DNA from: Dentipellis sp. KUC8613
Taxonomy: Eukaryota > Basidiomycota > Agaricomycetes > Russulales > Hericiaceae
Direction of reading: 5' to 3'
NCBI GenBank assembly: GCA_002286715.1
Contig: NSJX01000002.1
Location: 544,396 to 608,395, forward strand
Length of the DNA: 64,000 nucleotides
Within the stretch, counting starts at the first letter, position 1. Every line of letters begins with the position of its first letter. Both the position numbers and the translations under genes were made by a program. Shown piece by piece: positions 1 through 13,879 of this stretch. The notes beneath the pieces are model-generated. The model searched no databases. It was not told the DNA's origin and worked only from the letters and a program-made list of their open reading frames with translations.

Positions 1-3390
<3,390 letters not shown>

Positions 3391-4321
3391 TGCTCGTGGG
3401 CCTCCCTCGTCGCGTGCGCCCCTTGCAGCGCAGCCGTGATGTGCGTGCTGTATCTTCCAACTGTATACCACCCCGCCACCCGCCACTGGCATCTCCGCGA
3501 TACCACTCCCCCCTTCAACTCCACCCCGCGCGACTCGCGGGCCACGACATCGATTTGGTCAAATTGTGCCATACACTGTACAGACGAAGAACATCGTGTA
3601 TATATGTACTCATAGTCTCGTCGTGCCTACGCCTACGCCTACATCCGTATACTCTGTACTCACGCTCTACATACGTCCTCTAGTTTCGCTTTCGTCTGCC
3701 CCTGCCTCTGGTTCTCTTCGCCCCTCGCTTTGGGTCGCACTATCCTCGTTATTGTCCTGTCTGTGTTTGCTTCTGACTTATTGCGTCGATGTTTGCGTTT
3801 CTGCGTTCTGCGTTTTGCATTTTGTGTTTTTAGTCTCTAATTTTTAGTCCTTAGTTTTGGGGGTTTGGTCACATATATGGTGTCGTGGTACCCATCGTCA
3901 GCGGCATAGTGCTCTGCTTTATCTGATGTAGTCAGATTCGGTTCGCAGGTCGGCTTTGAGGGAAAGTGCATTCCCGCTACCGTTAGGTAGTGGGTCTTAT
4001 GATTTTGTGGTCGATTTGTGAGAGTGATCATCCATTTGTCTAGGGTGACACTCGACCGCTGTATGCGTATGTGGTTTTGTGTGTACTCGAGTGGGCGTAT
4101 ATTTGTTCTGTTATCACCTTTATTTTCCCAGGCGTTGTGACCGTACAAGTTCAACTCGCTCCTCTCCTTCCAATAGCTTCAACCACGGTACCCCTCCCTG
4201 CCAAAAGGTGACCCTTCTGTTCTAGCAGGTTCCTGCAGGCGGTCGTCACAGAGGAACCACGGGACCTGGAGATGTGTGCAGTCTCAGATGTCTGAGGTGG
4301 TGCTGATGATGGTAGATTCGT
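3391..4321. other. Convergent intergenic region, no gene seen
   Basis: This 0.9 kb separates the convergent MYST and GFA-type genes and must hold both 3' UTRs. It is T-rich around 3600-3850. Open frames here have no recognisable motifs or splice structure. Confidence 0.6.
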
Positions 4322-5380
4322 CTACGAGTTCCTGCTCGGTGACATCAGTACCTTCATCGTCACAGTCTCCATAAATCGGAAGAAAACGGGCTCGGGACGC
4401 ACACTGTGGCCTTTATGCCCCGCCCACTTCGGTCTGCACGTGAACGCGACATGAATGTAAGCGCTCCCTGGCACCCGGAAGAGCAACGGAACGTGCGCAT
4501 GTACGCACTTGCCGTCGACGACGTCCATGATGCGCGCAGAGTAGAATATGTGGCATGACGGCTGGAAATTGTGCGGGACTGGTTGGCGTGGGGGGAAGTG
4601 GAAGGAGGACGGGTAGGCGAGGACGGTGTTGCGGCCCTCGTCGAAGAGCGGGGCGCGGCATGTGTTGCAGGAGATCTGGTGGGGCGTAAGTATGCAGTTG
4701 CCCTCATTTGTTTGATTGGAAGGAGGGCTCACTTTACAGGGGACGTGATGGGCTGAGGTGCCTCTGGGTAGCTAAGTGGGTGAGTCACAACGGAAGAAAG
4801 GAGGAAGGTAGGCTCACGTCTCGGTGCTGAAGAAGTGGAGACTCTCGTCGATGTTATTTACCAGGCGGACGGAAGTCTATTTCGCCGACACGATTTAGCA
4901 CTTGACGTTCTGCTCCAGGTATAGCAGGTCGCACCTTGGGAAAGATGACAGCCCATTGGAATGGCGCGCCGTGGAGGGACTGACACTGAGTACAATGGCA
5001 GTACTTCGCGTCGAGTGGGTCGCCGTGCACCTCGAACTCCACTTCCAGGGGGATATCATGGTTCCATAAATTCCAGCATTAATATTCGCATCGAAGCCAT
5101 GCCTGTTGACGAGATTCTGAAGGTACGTACCATTCCCGCACCAGCACCGGCTGTTCAAATGAGCTTCACTTCCGCATGCGATAAATCGAAAGTACCTTTT
5201 ATATTGTGGTTGAAAGAGGTCGCCCTCAGACGTCCAGTAGTACGGCGGCTTGTGCATGTAATCTGGTTCAGATTCGCCACCAGCGCTGCTGGGCACGGGC
5301 GGCTGGCCGCGCCAGCCGGTATCAGGGATTGGTTTTGGTTTGTCAGAGAACGTATGTCCTCGTTCATCTGCCTTTGACAT
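4322..5380 (-). CDS. GFA/CENP-V-type zinc-binding protein
   Basis: Member of the glutathione-dependent formaldehyde-activating enzyme (GFA)/CENP-V fold family, 226 aa; substrate unknown. Exons on the minus strand in coding order: 5380-5196, 5150-5131, 5041-4935, 4876-4818, 4763-4733, 4675-4509, 4433-4322; phases agree throughout. Zinc ligand sets are visible: CWCG (about residue 64), CHCTQC (about 82-87) with the family phrase LHGAPFQW, then CNTC followed by DEGRN. The start is the ATG at 5380, giving a polar leader of about 60 residues before the first CxCG. The 20-nt second exon carries part of the first zinc motif. Many basidiomycete GFA proteins are annotated only by domain, so true formaldehyde or glutathione activity is not implied. 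Confidence 0.88.
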
Positions 5381-5614
5381 GGTACCTTTGGCGATTGGGC
5401 TGCTGTAAAGGTTTTGTACTTCATGCTAGTTCTTATGTTCACAGCACACTTAGGCGCCCGTGACGTCAGACAGAGCTCATACCCCGCATCACGTGTCCCG
5501 ACGCGTCGCGGATCGGGCGGGCATCGCGCCTTCGTCGTCCTCATAAGTAACGATGCTGCCCATCATGCTGCTCGTCTCCATCTCTTCCTTCCTACCACCA
5601 CCGCATAGCAAGCC

Positions 5615-6963
5615 ATGAACGCGTTTTCGAGACTCATACCCGTCGCAGCGACTGCGTACGGACTGCAGGCTGGTACGTCTACCCACCTTGATTTCCCACT
5701 GAATGAACGCATGCAGGATGAATGACGTCGACGACCCGTGTAGCATTCGCTGCGGCCTTCGTCCCGCAGGCGAACGAGAAATTCTACGACCTCGGCGGCG
5801 CACTCGGCTTTCTGACCACGACCGCCGCCTCGCTCTACTACCCCGCGCTCAAGGCCAAGTTCTGGGACGGCCTCGGGCGCGCCGCCCCGCTGCCCGCGCT
5901 GTCGAGCTTCCACCCGCGCCAGCTGCTCGTGAGCGCCGCGCTCGGTATATGGACCGTGCGGCTCGGCAGCTTCCTCTTCCAGGTAAGCTTGTCCGCAGCG
6001 CGGTGTGCCTCGCGCTTGCGACTGACTGACGGCGCTCCGTACTGGCAGAGGGCCCTCAAGGCCGGTGGAGACTCGCGCTTTGACGAGGTGAAGCACCAGC
6101 CGGGCACGTTTACCGCCTTCTGGATGGCGCAAGGTACGCGTAGGCTTGACTTTGAGTGAGAGGCGTTCCTGTAACATGCATGCTCCTCTAGCCACTTGGG
6201 TCTTCCTGGTCGGGCTGCCCGTGTACTTGGTAAGCTTGTGCCTCAGGTTATCTCCTACCTGTCTTTCAAACTCGCGTACGTGCTGCACGATAGGTGAACA
6301 CCCTCCCCGCGGGACTCCACGCGCCCCTCGGGCCGCGCGACTATCTCGGCCTCGGTGTCTATGCCGGCTCTCTGCTCTTCGAGGTCGTCGCTGACCGCCA
6401 GAAGAGCCAATGGCGCCGCGAGAAGGACGCTAAGAGGCATGAGCAGAAGTTCATCAGCAGCGGCCTGTGGGGCCTCAGCCGCCATCCCAAGTGCGTTTTG
6501 ATCCCTATGTCTAGATTTCCGTGTGGTAGGGACTGACGGGCTGATGACAGCTATGTCGGTGAGGTGGGGATTTGGACGGGCGTGTGGGTGTTGGCGAGCA
6601 GCTCGCTGCAGACGCCGTATTACCCGCGCGGCACGGTGTTGATGGCGGCTGTGAGCCCGTTCGTGACATACTTTTTGCTGCGCAAGGTGAGTTTAGTCTA
6701 TCGTTATGTTCATCTTATCCTTATTTTGTACTAGGTTTCTGGTGTTCCGCCTCTTGAGGTACGTATATGCGCTCATGTTGGCCGAAGGAAAGCCTATCTA
6801 TCTCACGGCGTGAACAGAAAGCAGGCGACAAGAAGTTTGGGGATGACCCAGCTTGGACAGAATACAAGAAGTGCGTAGGCCAAACGAAGTCATTATCCCT
6901 CTCGCTAACTATCTGCTCAACAGGAAAGTACCGGTCTTCTTCCCATGGGGAGGATACGAGTGA
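5615..6963 (+). CDS. DUF1295 membrane protein, steroid-reductase/isoprenylcysteine-methyltransferase-like fold
   Basis: Polytopic membrane protein of 289 aa in the DUF1295 group, related in fold to the C-terminal part of steroid 5-alpha reductases. Exons: 5615-5672, 5744-5982, 6049-6133, 6192-6229, 6294-6490, 6551-6686, 6735-6758, 6818-6870, 6924-6963. Nine exons with consistent phases; the shortest is 24 nt. Several hydrophobic segments are visible, and the signature SRHPNYVGE spans the 6490/6551 junction, the cofactor-binding region in this superfamily. It ends WGGYE. A reductase or methyltransferase activity on a lipid is plausible but not shown. It is divergent from the GFA gene (234 bp apart), so the two may share a promoter region, and convergent with the enoyl-CoA gene. 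Confidence 0.9.
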
Positions 6964-7139
6964 GATCTTCGAAAGAGTTGCACGTCCAGAATCATATTCG
7001 AATTCAAGGCAAGTGAAGAAGAGGGTAAATTACAGTAGCCGTTCCATCCATAAATTGTCGCGATCCAGATGTTTGTAGCATTGTATTGCAAGTAAAGACG
7101 CAGAGTCGAGTACACTCCTGCCTTCCCAAATCCCGGGGC

Positions 7140-8287
7140 TCAGAGCCTCGCCTTGGCAGCCGCGTCGTCGTGGGCTGGGTGGACTGCCCTGTAGTCCAAC
7201 TTCGTCGCCTCCACAACGTCCCTGTGCACCTCCCCCTGGCCGCACCATCAGCATATATACACACAATATAAAACAACCTTTACGACTATAACTCACCCTG
7301 ATAAGCCCCCACGCGCCCAAGCGCGCATTGCCCGCCTGCGCGCCAGCCAGCGCCACCGCGCGCCCGAGCACGGCCTCCGTGCCGCCCTCGACGACCTCGT
7401 CCACGAGGCCGGCCTCGAGCGCCTGCGCGGGCGTGAAGCGGTGGCCCTCGAGCGCGACGCGGCGCTGCACGCGCGCGTCGCGGACCTTGGCGCGCAGGAG
7501 CGCGGCGAACGCGAGCGGCCACGGCGCGCCGAAGTGCACCTCGTTCATGCAGAGCCACGCGTTGCGCTTCGGCGACGCGTCCGAGGTGAACACGCGGTAG
7601 TCGCACGCGAGCGAGAGGATGAGCCCTGCGGCGAAGCAGTGCCCGTTGATCGCGGCGACGGTGGGGACTGTGTGTGCGGTGAGCTGCGTGAGAGGGGATG
7701 TGTGGAAGAGAGGGGGAGGGGGCGTACTGGGGAAGGTGATAAGGCGCGCGAGGAGCGGGTTGAACACGACTGGTTATATGTTTCGTTTCGTCAAAAGGGA
7801 CAGACCCCAGTACCCCGCGTACGCACCTGGGAACCAGTTCGGATCCGCAATCACGCTCTCATAGTCGAATCCTACACCCCCACGTCAGTCAATCAGCCAC
7901 GCCTCCTCCCAACCCAGCCCAGCACACTCAACCACAGGACGACGCACCATTGCTGAAGAACTTCTCCTGCCCGCGCCGGCCGACGATGACGAGCGCGCCC
8001 TCCGCGCCGAGCTTCTTCGGGGCCTTGGCCGCGCGGGACGCGGCGCGCCACTCGCGCTCGACGGCGTCGAGCGCGGGCTTGAGCGCGTCCTCGACGAGCG
8101 CGCGCGTGATGCGGTTGTCCGGCGTGCTGTGCAGCTCGAGCTGCCAGACGGACGCCGTGGCTGCGTGGCGTTCTGCGTGTCAGCGGCGGGTGCGGGTGGG
8201 GAGGGAGGGGGGCGTACGTTTGGTCAGCGTGATGAGCGGCTGCGCGGCGCCAGCTGGCAGGCGGAGCGGGTAGGCGGGGGCGGCCAT
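7140..8287 (-). CDS. Peroxisomal enoyl-CoA hydratase/isomerase (delta3,delta2-enoyl-CoA isomerase-like)
   Basis: Crotonase-fold enzyme of 278 aa, likely acting on enoyl-CoAs in fatty-acid beta-oxidation. Exons in coding order: 8287-8218, 8160-7948, 7871-7827, 7769-7728, 7667-7297, 7235-7140. The oxyanion-hole region reads AAINGHCFAAG followed by LACDYRV, typical of the family. The C-terminus is ARL, a recognisable peroxisomal targeting signal type 1, so peroxisomal location is inferred. The second-exon acceptor is ambiguous: 8172 would add four residues in frame. The 60-nt intron 7668-7727 contains no stop and is a multiple of three, but the spliced form restores the usual PxPTVAAINGH context. 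Hydratase and isomerase roles cannot be told apart from sequence alone. Confidence 0.9.
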
Positions 8288-8772
8288 GGGTGCTGGTGTG
8301 ATCTGGAGGGCGTGCAAGGTCAGTCTTGTCAAGCGGGCGCAGCGCGCGCGGCATACCTCGGTTATTGTGGGTGGTGAGACGGAAGCTGACAGCGGGCTCG
8401 GAAGGCGTCAAGACTGGCACTCAACGGTATGGTCTCCGGGGAAGGCGCGTTTCCCCGCAGACGTCAGCAGCGGGGGTATTTATTGCAGAGTCACAGTGCT
8501 AGGCACTCGGACGTCGACTGGCCCGAGGGCCATCACGCAGCTATCATAAGGGGTTGCAGGCCTGGAAAACCCGTGCCAGGCGTCCGCTGCGCCCCCTGCG
8601 TGCGCACACATATGCCCGACTCTGGGGTGGGCGTGCTTAGTGAGTTTCCGATAGCGGACTCGGGCAGTCGGTCGTTCTCCCCGGGCAGGTGCCCTGCTGG
8701 TGCGCTGGGAATTTATTTGTGCTACGAGGGAGGGCGCGAGCTGTTGGTAGGCAGATAAAGTGCTGTTAACAA
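8288..8772. other. Intergenic region upstream of the isomerase and tRNA
   Basis: About 485 bp between the start of the minus-strand isomerase gene and the tRNA. It presumably contains the isomerase promoter. No additional gene is supported. Confidence 0.5.
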
Positions 8773-8843
8773 GCATTAATGGGGTAGTGGTAACCTGGGT
8801 CGTTGCCATCGACCCGCCGAGGGTTCGATTCCCTCTTAATGCA
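8773..8843 (+). tRNA. tRNA-Gly (anticodon GCC)
   Basis: A full 71-nt cloverleaf folds by eye: 7-bp acceptor stem GCATTAA/TTAATGC, D arm GGGT/ACCT with loop AGTGGTA, anticodon stem GGTCG/CGACC with loop TTGCCAT (anticodon GCC), and T arm GAGGG/CCCTC with loop TTCGATT. The discriminator is A. No intron is present. The B box GGTTCGATTCC is intact. Confidence 0.95.
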
Positions 8844-8861
8844 TATTCTGTATCACTGTCA

Positions 8862-8867
8862 TTTTTT
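8862..8867 (+). terminator. RNA polymerase III T-run terminator
   Basis: A run of six T begins 18 nt after the tRNA discriminator base, in the expected place for polymerase III termination. Confidence 0.75.
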
Positions 8868-9107
8868 AGGCCATCGCTATTGCATTTCAATTTTGAGCAA
8901 AACGTTCGTGTAGAGCTCGGACGTCGCCATCTGACTCGGTCCCCCCCCTTCATACCTGGGTTTGCAATTATTGAGAATAAAGAAAGAATTTCTGAACAGA
9001 GCTCCAGGACTGGCCACGGAATCCGCCGCGTTTCGTTTCGCGCGGCGGCCAGCCCGACACTCGGCTCTGCCACCACCACTAACCACCACACACTCGCCCT
9101 CGCCTCC

Positions 9108-9527
9108 ATGGCCGACTCCAGCTCCAGAACCGAAGAACTCAAAGGTGCGCCCTTTCTTTCCCTCGGCGCAACCCCGCTGCCTCGATCAAACTCTTCGACG
9201 CTGACCTGCCAATGCCCTTGTGCGATGCAGCCCGCCTCACCGCGCGCGAGGCACACATGCGCGAGAGCTGGGTGCGCGCGATGGAGGCGCGTATCGTGCA
9301 GGACCAGCTCAAGCTGTGCCACCGCCTCGAGGGCGTCAACGGCTACGAGACGTGCCGCGAGCTCGGGGACAAGTACATCACCATGCTGCGCGAGAACCGG
9401 GTGCGTGTCCCTGTCGCTGCAGTTTGCTCCGCGGCTGTAGTCGCGATTGTCACTTGTGGTGCGGCAGCTGACGCCGCGGTGCCGTGTACAGGTGAAGGGC
9501 TACAAGCAGATCGAAACGGCGATATAG
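9108..9527 (+). CDS. NDUFB10: NADH:ubiquinone oxidoreductase NDUFB10-like subunit
   Basis: Small accessory subunit of mitochondrial complex I, 80 aa, in the NDUFB10/PDSW group (the fungal 12-kDa subunit). Exons: 9108-9144, 9231-9400, 9492-9527. The core reads ARLTAREAHMRESW, then CHRLEGVNGYETC (two cysteines 12 positions apart), then a stretch ending ENR and, across the last junction, VKGYKQIETAI. The pattern matches the family, including the conserved Arg/Trp stretch and the VKGYK end. There is no cleavable presequence, as usual for this subunit. An AATAAA lies at 9616, about 90 nt after the stop. Confidence 0.85.
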
Positions 9528-9615
9528 ACGTGAACGTAGTCGTGTGGAGGGGGTGGGGAGAGGGAGGGAGTGCGATGTCGATGTCGATGTCCGGCTCTTT
9601 CGTCCTGCTGTCAGC

Positions 9616-9621
9616 AATAAA
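9616..9621 (+). promoter_or_regulatory. Possible polyadenylation signal
   Basis: AATAAA hexamer 89 nt downstream of the NDUFB10-like stop codon. Fungal 3'-end signals are degenerate, so this is suggestive only. Confidence 0.4.
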
Positions 9622-10023
9622 CGCCTTGCAAAACGCCTGTCCGACCCGATGCCGCGCACGCTTCAGTCATACACCCACCCACATCTTCTCTCCGCATCTA
9701 TCGCCCCGCGACCCATCGCGCACCGCGACAGCGTGCTGGCGTACACCATTCTTTGCAGTATCCCAGGTACGTAGCGTACGTACATACGTGCATGCATACG
9801 GTGCGCATCCAGCGCCGGACAAACTTCACCGGCTCCGGCTCCAGCTGCGCCGTTCCAGCGATGTGCGCTTACAGTCGCCCGGAGGACGCAAATTGAAGTG
9901 TCTCGTCAAGCGAAAGCAGAACAGAAGAGAGCAAAGCAAAGTGGTTGCGAGTTGCATTTTGGCGACTACACGTTCGGCGCACGAGTGACTACTGTACGAC
10001 CCCACCGCCTACCGTCCAAATTC
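9622..10023. other. Convergent intergenic region with alternating purine/pyrimidine tract
   Basis: Between the convergent NDUFB10-like and TRAP-alpha genes. At 9766-9806 there is a TACG/CATG-rich run of mostly alternating purine and pyrimidine. No gene is supported. Confidence 0.5.
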
Positions 10024-11167
10024 TTACTTCCTGCCCTTACGCCTCTTACCCTCCGCGCCGCTCGTCTCGGCGCCGCTCTGCTCGTCCCCGCTGCTCAGCG
10101 CGCCCTTGCCCTTCCTCGGCTTCTTCAGGTGGTGCTCGGGGATCCACTCCTCCTGGTACCCGCCCGCGCCGGTCGCCTTGACGGCGCCGACGGGCGCGGA
10201 GACGGCGGCCTTGCCCACGCGCTTGGGCTTGGCGGAGGCTGGGGCGAAGGTCGTGTAGGCGAGGTAGCCGAGCCCGCCGAGGAGGGCAACGACGGTCGCG
10301 TAGGTTGTGAGGCTGGATGTGCAGCTAAGGGTTAGGTGGTGTAGAGTAGGTAAGAGGGGACGCACAGTTTGACATCGAAGATGGAGAATTCGGGCTCGAC
10401 GACAGTGACGATGGATTCGTGTGCCGGGATGAGGTATTTCTCGCCCTGCGGAAAATTAGTACCGAGTGAAATAAGGAAATGCACCTGTGACACGTACGTC
10501 GGCGAGGTGCTGGAGGAAGAGGTTCAGTTTGATGTCGCCGGTCTGTAATACGAGCTGTCAGACGATGCGTCGGTATGGAGGCTAGAGAAAATACGCACCT
10601 TGAACTCGCTGTAGAACGAATACGGGAGGCGGATTTTCGCGCCTTCGACCAAGTAGATTCCGTACGTCAGATTGTTCGTCTGGGTTTCCAATTAGTATCT
10701 CGGTGAATGAGGAAGAGGGGAGATACGAGATACTCACAGCCTTGATCAGCTTGTCCGTCTGCGCGTCGTGGAACGCGCCCGCGACGGTGAGGAGCGTCAC
10801 ATTTCTGTGCGACTTGTTCTCGATGTTGAGGAAGACGTGGTTCTGCTCGCCATTCACGATATCTAATCGCATTGCCATGTTATGAAGCAGTAAATTGGAG
10901 AAGTGTTGAGAGGGGGACTCACGTCCGAAGGGGTTGCTCTCGGGGAAGCTCAGGACGACGTCGATGTTAGGCTCGCCAGTCTCCACAACCGTCTCGACCG
11001 TATCCTCATCGGGAGTCGTCGCTGCACGATCCAATAAGTACCAATCACCCAGTTACAGCCCCGATGCACGAAGTGCAATACAGATGACAGAACCACGTAC
11101 AGACTTCGACCGCGAACGCGGTGGTCGCGAGCAGCGCGACAGCAGCCAGCAGAGACCGAACACGCAT
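10024..11167 (-). CDS. SSR1: Translocon-associated protein alpha subunit (TRAP-alpha/Irc22 family)
   Basis: ER membrane protein associated with the Sec61 translocon, 265 aa. Exons in coding order: 11167-11101, 11021-10923, 10862-10738, 10679-10599, 10542-10498, 10445-10366, 10324-10024. An N-terminal signal peptide is clear (MRVRSLLAAVALLATTAFAV). It is followed by an acidic stretch, the luminal domain with the N-glycosylation sequon NVT in SHRNVTLL, the family phrase NNLTYGIYLVEG (second sequon NLT), one transmembrane segment near residue 180 (TVVALLGGLGYLAYTTF) and a basic cytosolic tail. It matches the architecture of animal SSR1 and the yeast-type Irc22 protein. Introns are 41-79 nt. It lies in tandem with SWD2 upstream on the same strand. 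Confidence 0.88.
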
Positions 11168-11503
11168 TATGGACAACCGGGTAAATAGCACCAAAGACGG
11201 GTCGGTAACGCAAGAATGAAAGGGGAAGTAGTGGTGGGGTGGGGAGAGCTGGACGAGGTTCTGACGATGGCGCTCTCGCGGGTCTGCCACGTCCGCGCTG
11301 TCGTTTCCATTTAGGGGAGGCTCATCCGTCACGTGCATCGCGACTTTATAGGAGAGCTTTGCAGGTTTCACGATTGGCTGGGCGGGAGCAAGCTCTGGGG
11401 TTGTGTGTATACATCGTATTGACCTACTATAGCTTGGAGATACATCATCACAAACAGAATTCCAGTACAATAACAAGAAAATGAGGTGCGACTCCGGGAT
11501 GGA
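11168..11503. other. Intergenic region upstream of TRAP-alpha
   Basis: 336 bp between two minus-strand genes, holding the TRAP-alpha promoter and the SWD2 3' UTR. No other feature is supported. Confidence 0.5.
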
Positions 11504-12884
11504 TTAGCCTGGTGGCTTCTTCAGTAGCTCCTTCGCTACTTCTTCATTATCCGGTGTCATGTCAGGAAGCCAAAATGCCTACAAAAAAGTATCAGAGTAG
11601 CACACAACGTTATGCGCGTGTCACTCACCAGTTCTGCACCAGCCGTGACCATCATGGCCAACCGTGGGTTGAACTGCACACATCTCGACGGGCCGGGGTG
11701 TCCATCCATCTTCGCCATGGGCTGTATCCGATCGGGCTTCGCCTTGAGATCGATCGGCCCGCTCTTGCTCTGCAGATTCTGCATGTCCCACACGCACACC
11801 CTTCCGTCCAGACTGCCGCCCACAATGAACTTGCTATCTGGTGTCCAGCAGACCTCCTGCCCGCTGCACCCCCGCTGCGGCACGATGCTCACAGGCGTGT
11901 CCAGCCGACGCCGCTCGAGCCCTTTGTGTCCCTCCAGCTTCGCGAGCAGGTGCCCCTCAAACGCGTCCATGACGTAGTGGCTGTCGCCCGAGCACCCCAC
12001 GAGCAGGAACTTGCCGTTGCTCGAGAACGCGAGGGACGTCATGTAGATCGCGCGGGGCGGGTAGCTGATGAGCGCGAGTGTCGGGTCCTCGAGCGTGATC
12101 GTGAGGAACGGCGCCTTGTCGAAGTTCGCGTGGTCGTAGAGCAGGATGCGCGAGTACTGGTTCACGCCGACGGCGAACACGATGCCCGAGCTGTCGTACG
12201 CGACGACGGGCGGCGCGGGCAGGTTCAGCAGCCCGCGACACGTCGGCACGCGCAGGTCCCACAGCCGCACGGTCTTGTCCATCGCGCCGGACATGAACCC
12301 GTCGTCGACGGGCGACACCTCGAGCGAGACGACGCGCTGCTTGTGCCCCTTGAAGTACTGCAGGTACTTGTTGTCGTGCAGCGAGTGGTACCGGATCGTG
12401 TCGTCCTCCTTCGTCGACGCGTGCACGATCGCGGTGTTCTTGTGCGTGAAGCGCGGGAGGTCGACACCGTATTTCTTCGAGTACAGCGTCTTTACGTGTC
12501 TATGGGGGAGAAACGGGAGTCGGGGCCGCTGCTATCAGTTGGACGAGACCATACAGGGGAGGCGGGGAGAGGACGTGCTTGCCGGATTTGCAGCTGTACA
12601 AGCGGAAGGTCTCGTCCTCCGACGCCGTGATGACTTGGTCCCCCCGATCGTCGAACGATATCCCAGTTATGTGCCGGACGGCGGGCGACTGTGGCCGCCC
12701 TGTAGCGCTATTTGGTGCGGGTGGCTCGACGGCGCCTTTGAAGATTTTGGACGGTTTCAGTTTACTCTGTGAATACGGCGTTAGTAACGGCGCTCAGCAT
12801 TCAGAGCAGATTTGGTACCATAATCTGCGGCGTGAGTGCCACCGTCGACGACGAGGCCACATTATTGCTGCCCGGGGGTGCCAT
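11504..12884 (-). CDS. SWD2: WD40 protein SWD2 (WDR82), COMPASS and cleavage/polyadenylation factor subunit
   Basis: Beta-propeller protein of 399 aa, shared in yeast by the COMPASS H3K4 methyltransferase and the CPF 3'-end complex. Exons in coding order: 12884-12819, 12766-12579, 12499-11629, 11578-11504. Typical Swd2 phrases occur in order: ITGISFDDRGDQVITASEDE, TLYSKKYGVDLPRFTH, YLQYFKGHKQRVVSLEVSP, MDKTVRLWDLR and LLVGCSGDSHYVMDAF. The second intron (12500-12578) starts with GC rather than GT. Only this cut joins SGK to HVKTLYSKKYGVD in frame with an AG acceptor. The start is taken at 12884 (MAPPG); an in-frame ATG at 12983 would add 33 residues and overlap the RPB5 start codon. Confidence 0.92.
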
Positions 12885-12981
12885 GGGGAGGTGGTCGAGG
12901 ATGTATGGTGTGCGTTGAGCAGGCGCGAAAGTCGCGTCCAGCACGCGTGCGGAGTTTGAACCGCCCTTGCCTCTGCTCGCC
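12885..12981. promoter_or_regulatory. Compact bidirectional promoter between SWD2 and RPB5
   Basis: Only 97 bp separate the chosen SWD2 start (minus) and the RPB5 start (plus), so both transcription starts must share or overlap this region. The minus strand remains open through it, which is why the longer SWD2 start cannot be excluded. Confidence 0.6.
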
Positions 12982-13879
12982 ATGTCGGACGGCGACGACT
13001 CTCCAACGCTATGGAAGGTCAACCGCACGATCCACGAACTTGTGAAAGACAGGGTATGTCGAGCTTATATGTGTAGTCGCATGCGTCTCATATGTTGTTG
13101 CATCTAGGGCTTCCAAGTTTCGGACGATGAGATTAACATGGACCTCGCGGGATTCAAGTCTCATTATGCGAACAATGCGGGCAGCGTCGAGTGCGTACAG
13201 TCTTCCAACATCGTATGCAGTATCTGACTCTGTGTCGTGACTGTGGTCTAGTCGCAACCAGCTGAACTTCTTCACGAACTCCGTGCACAACCCCGAGGAC
13301 CAGATCTTCGTATTTTTCTCCGACGAGAAGAGCGTTGGCGTCAAGACGATGCGGAAGTGAGTTCCGTGTACTGAATGACAAGTCCCTGTCTCATGCTATC
13401 TAGACTCCTTGGTATTCTTGAGGAGAAAAACATCAACCGGGGTATCATTATATTCCCCGGGGTTATGACATCGTCTGCTCGGAAGGTACGTAGCTCCGCG
13501 TATGTTGCTGTCCTCCTTTTCTTATGCGCCCATAACAGGTCATTCTTGCTATGCAAGCCCGTTTCAAGCTGGAGGAGTTTGCCGAGGCGGATCTCTTGGT
13601 CAATATTACACATCATAAGCTTGTGCCTCGACACGAGGTCCTTACACAGGAGCAGAAGAGATTGCTCCTGGAAAAATAGTGCGTGGCATACAATTGTTGA
13701 CGCGCATATATGCTAATGAATTCATGCCGTGAAGTCGGTTGAAGGAGACACAGCTCCCTCGTATCCAGATTGCAGACCCCATTGCACGGTACTATGGCCT
13801 TCGCCGTGGCCAAGTCGTCAAAATTACGAGACCCAGTGAAACTGCTGGCCGCTACGCCAGCTACCGCATCTGCTTCTGA
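12982..13879 (+). CDS. RPB5: RNA polymerase subunit RPB5 (ABC27), shared by polymerases I, II and III
   Basis: Common subunit of the three nuclear RNA polymerases, 208 aa. Exons: 12982-13053, 13108-13190, 13252-13356, 13404-13485, 13539-13678, 13735-13879. The N-terminal jaw domain contains [17 protein letters not shown]. The conserved C-terminal assembly domain, shared with archaeal RpoH, reads [11 protein letters not shown], then [20 protein letters not shown], and ends [14 protein letters not shown]. The length fits the family (about 210-215). Divergently transcribed with SWD2. Confidence 0.97.

Noticed and set aside
3837..4154. 105-codon minus-strand frame between the MYST and GFA genes
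   Set aside because: No motif and no splice context; probably 3' UTR sequence.
11512..12630. Plus-strand 372-codon frame antisense to SWD2
   Set aside because: Overlaps the large SWD2 exon and gives an Arg/His/Val-rich composition typical of antisense of GC3-rich coding sequence.
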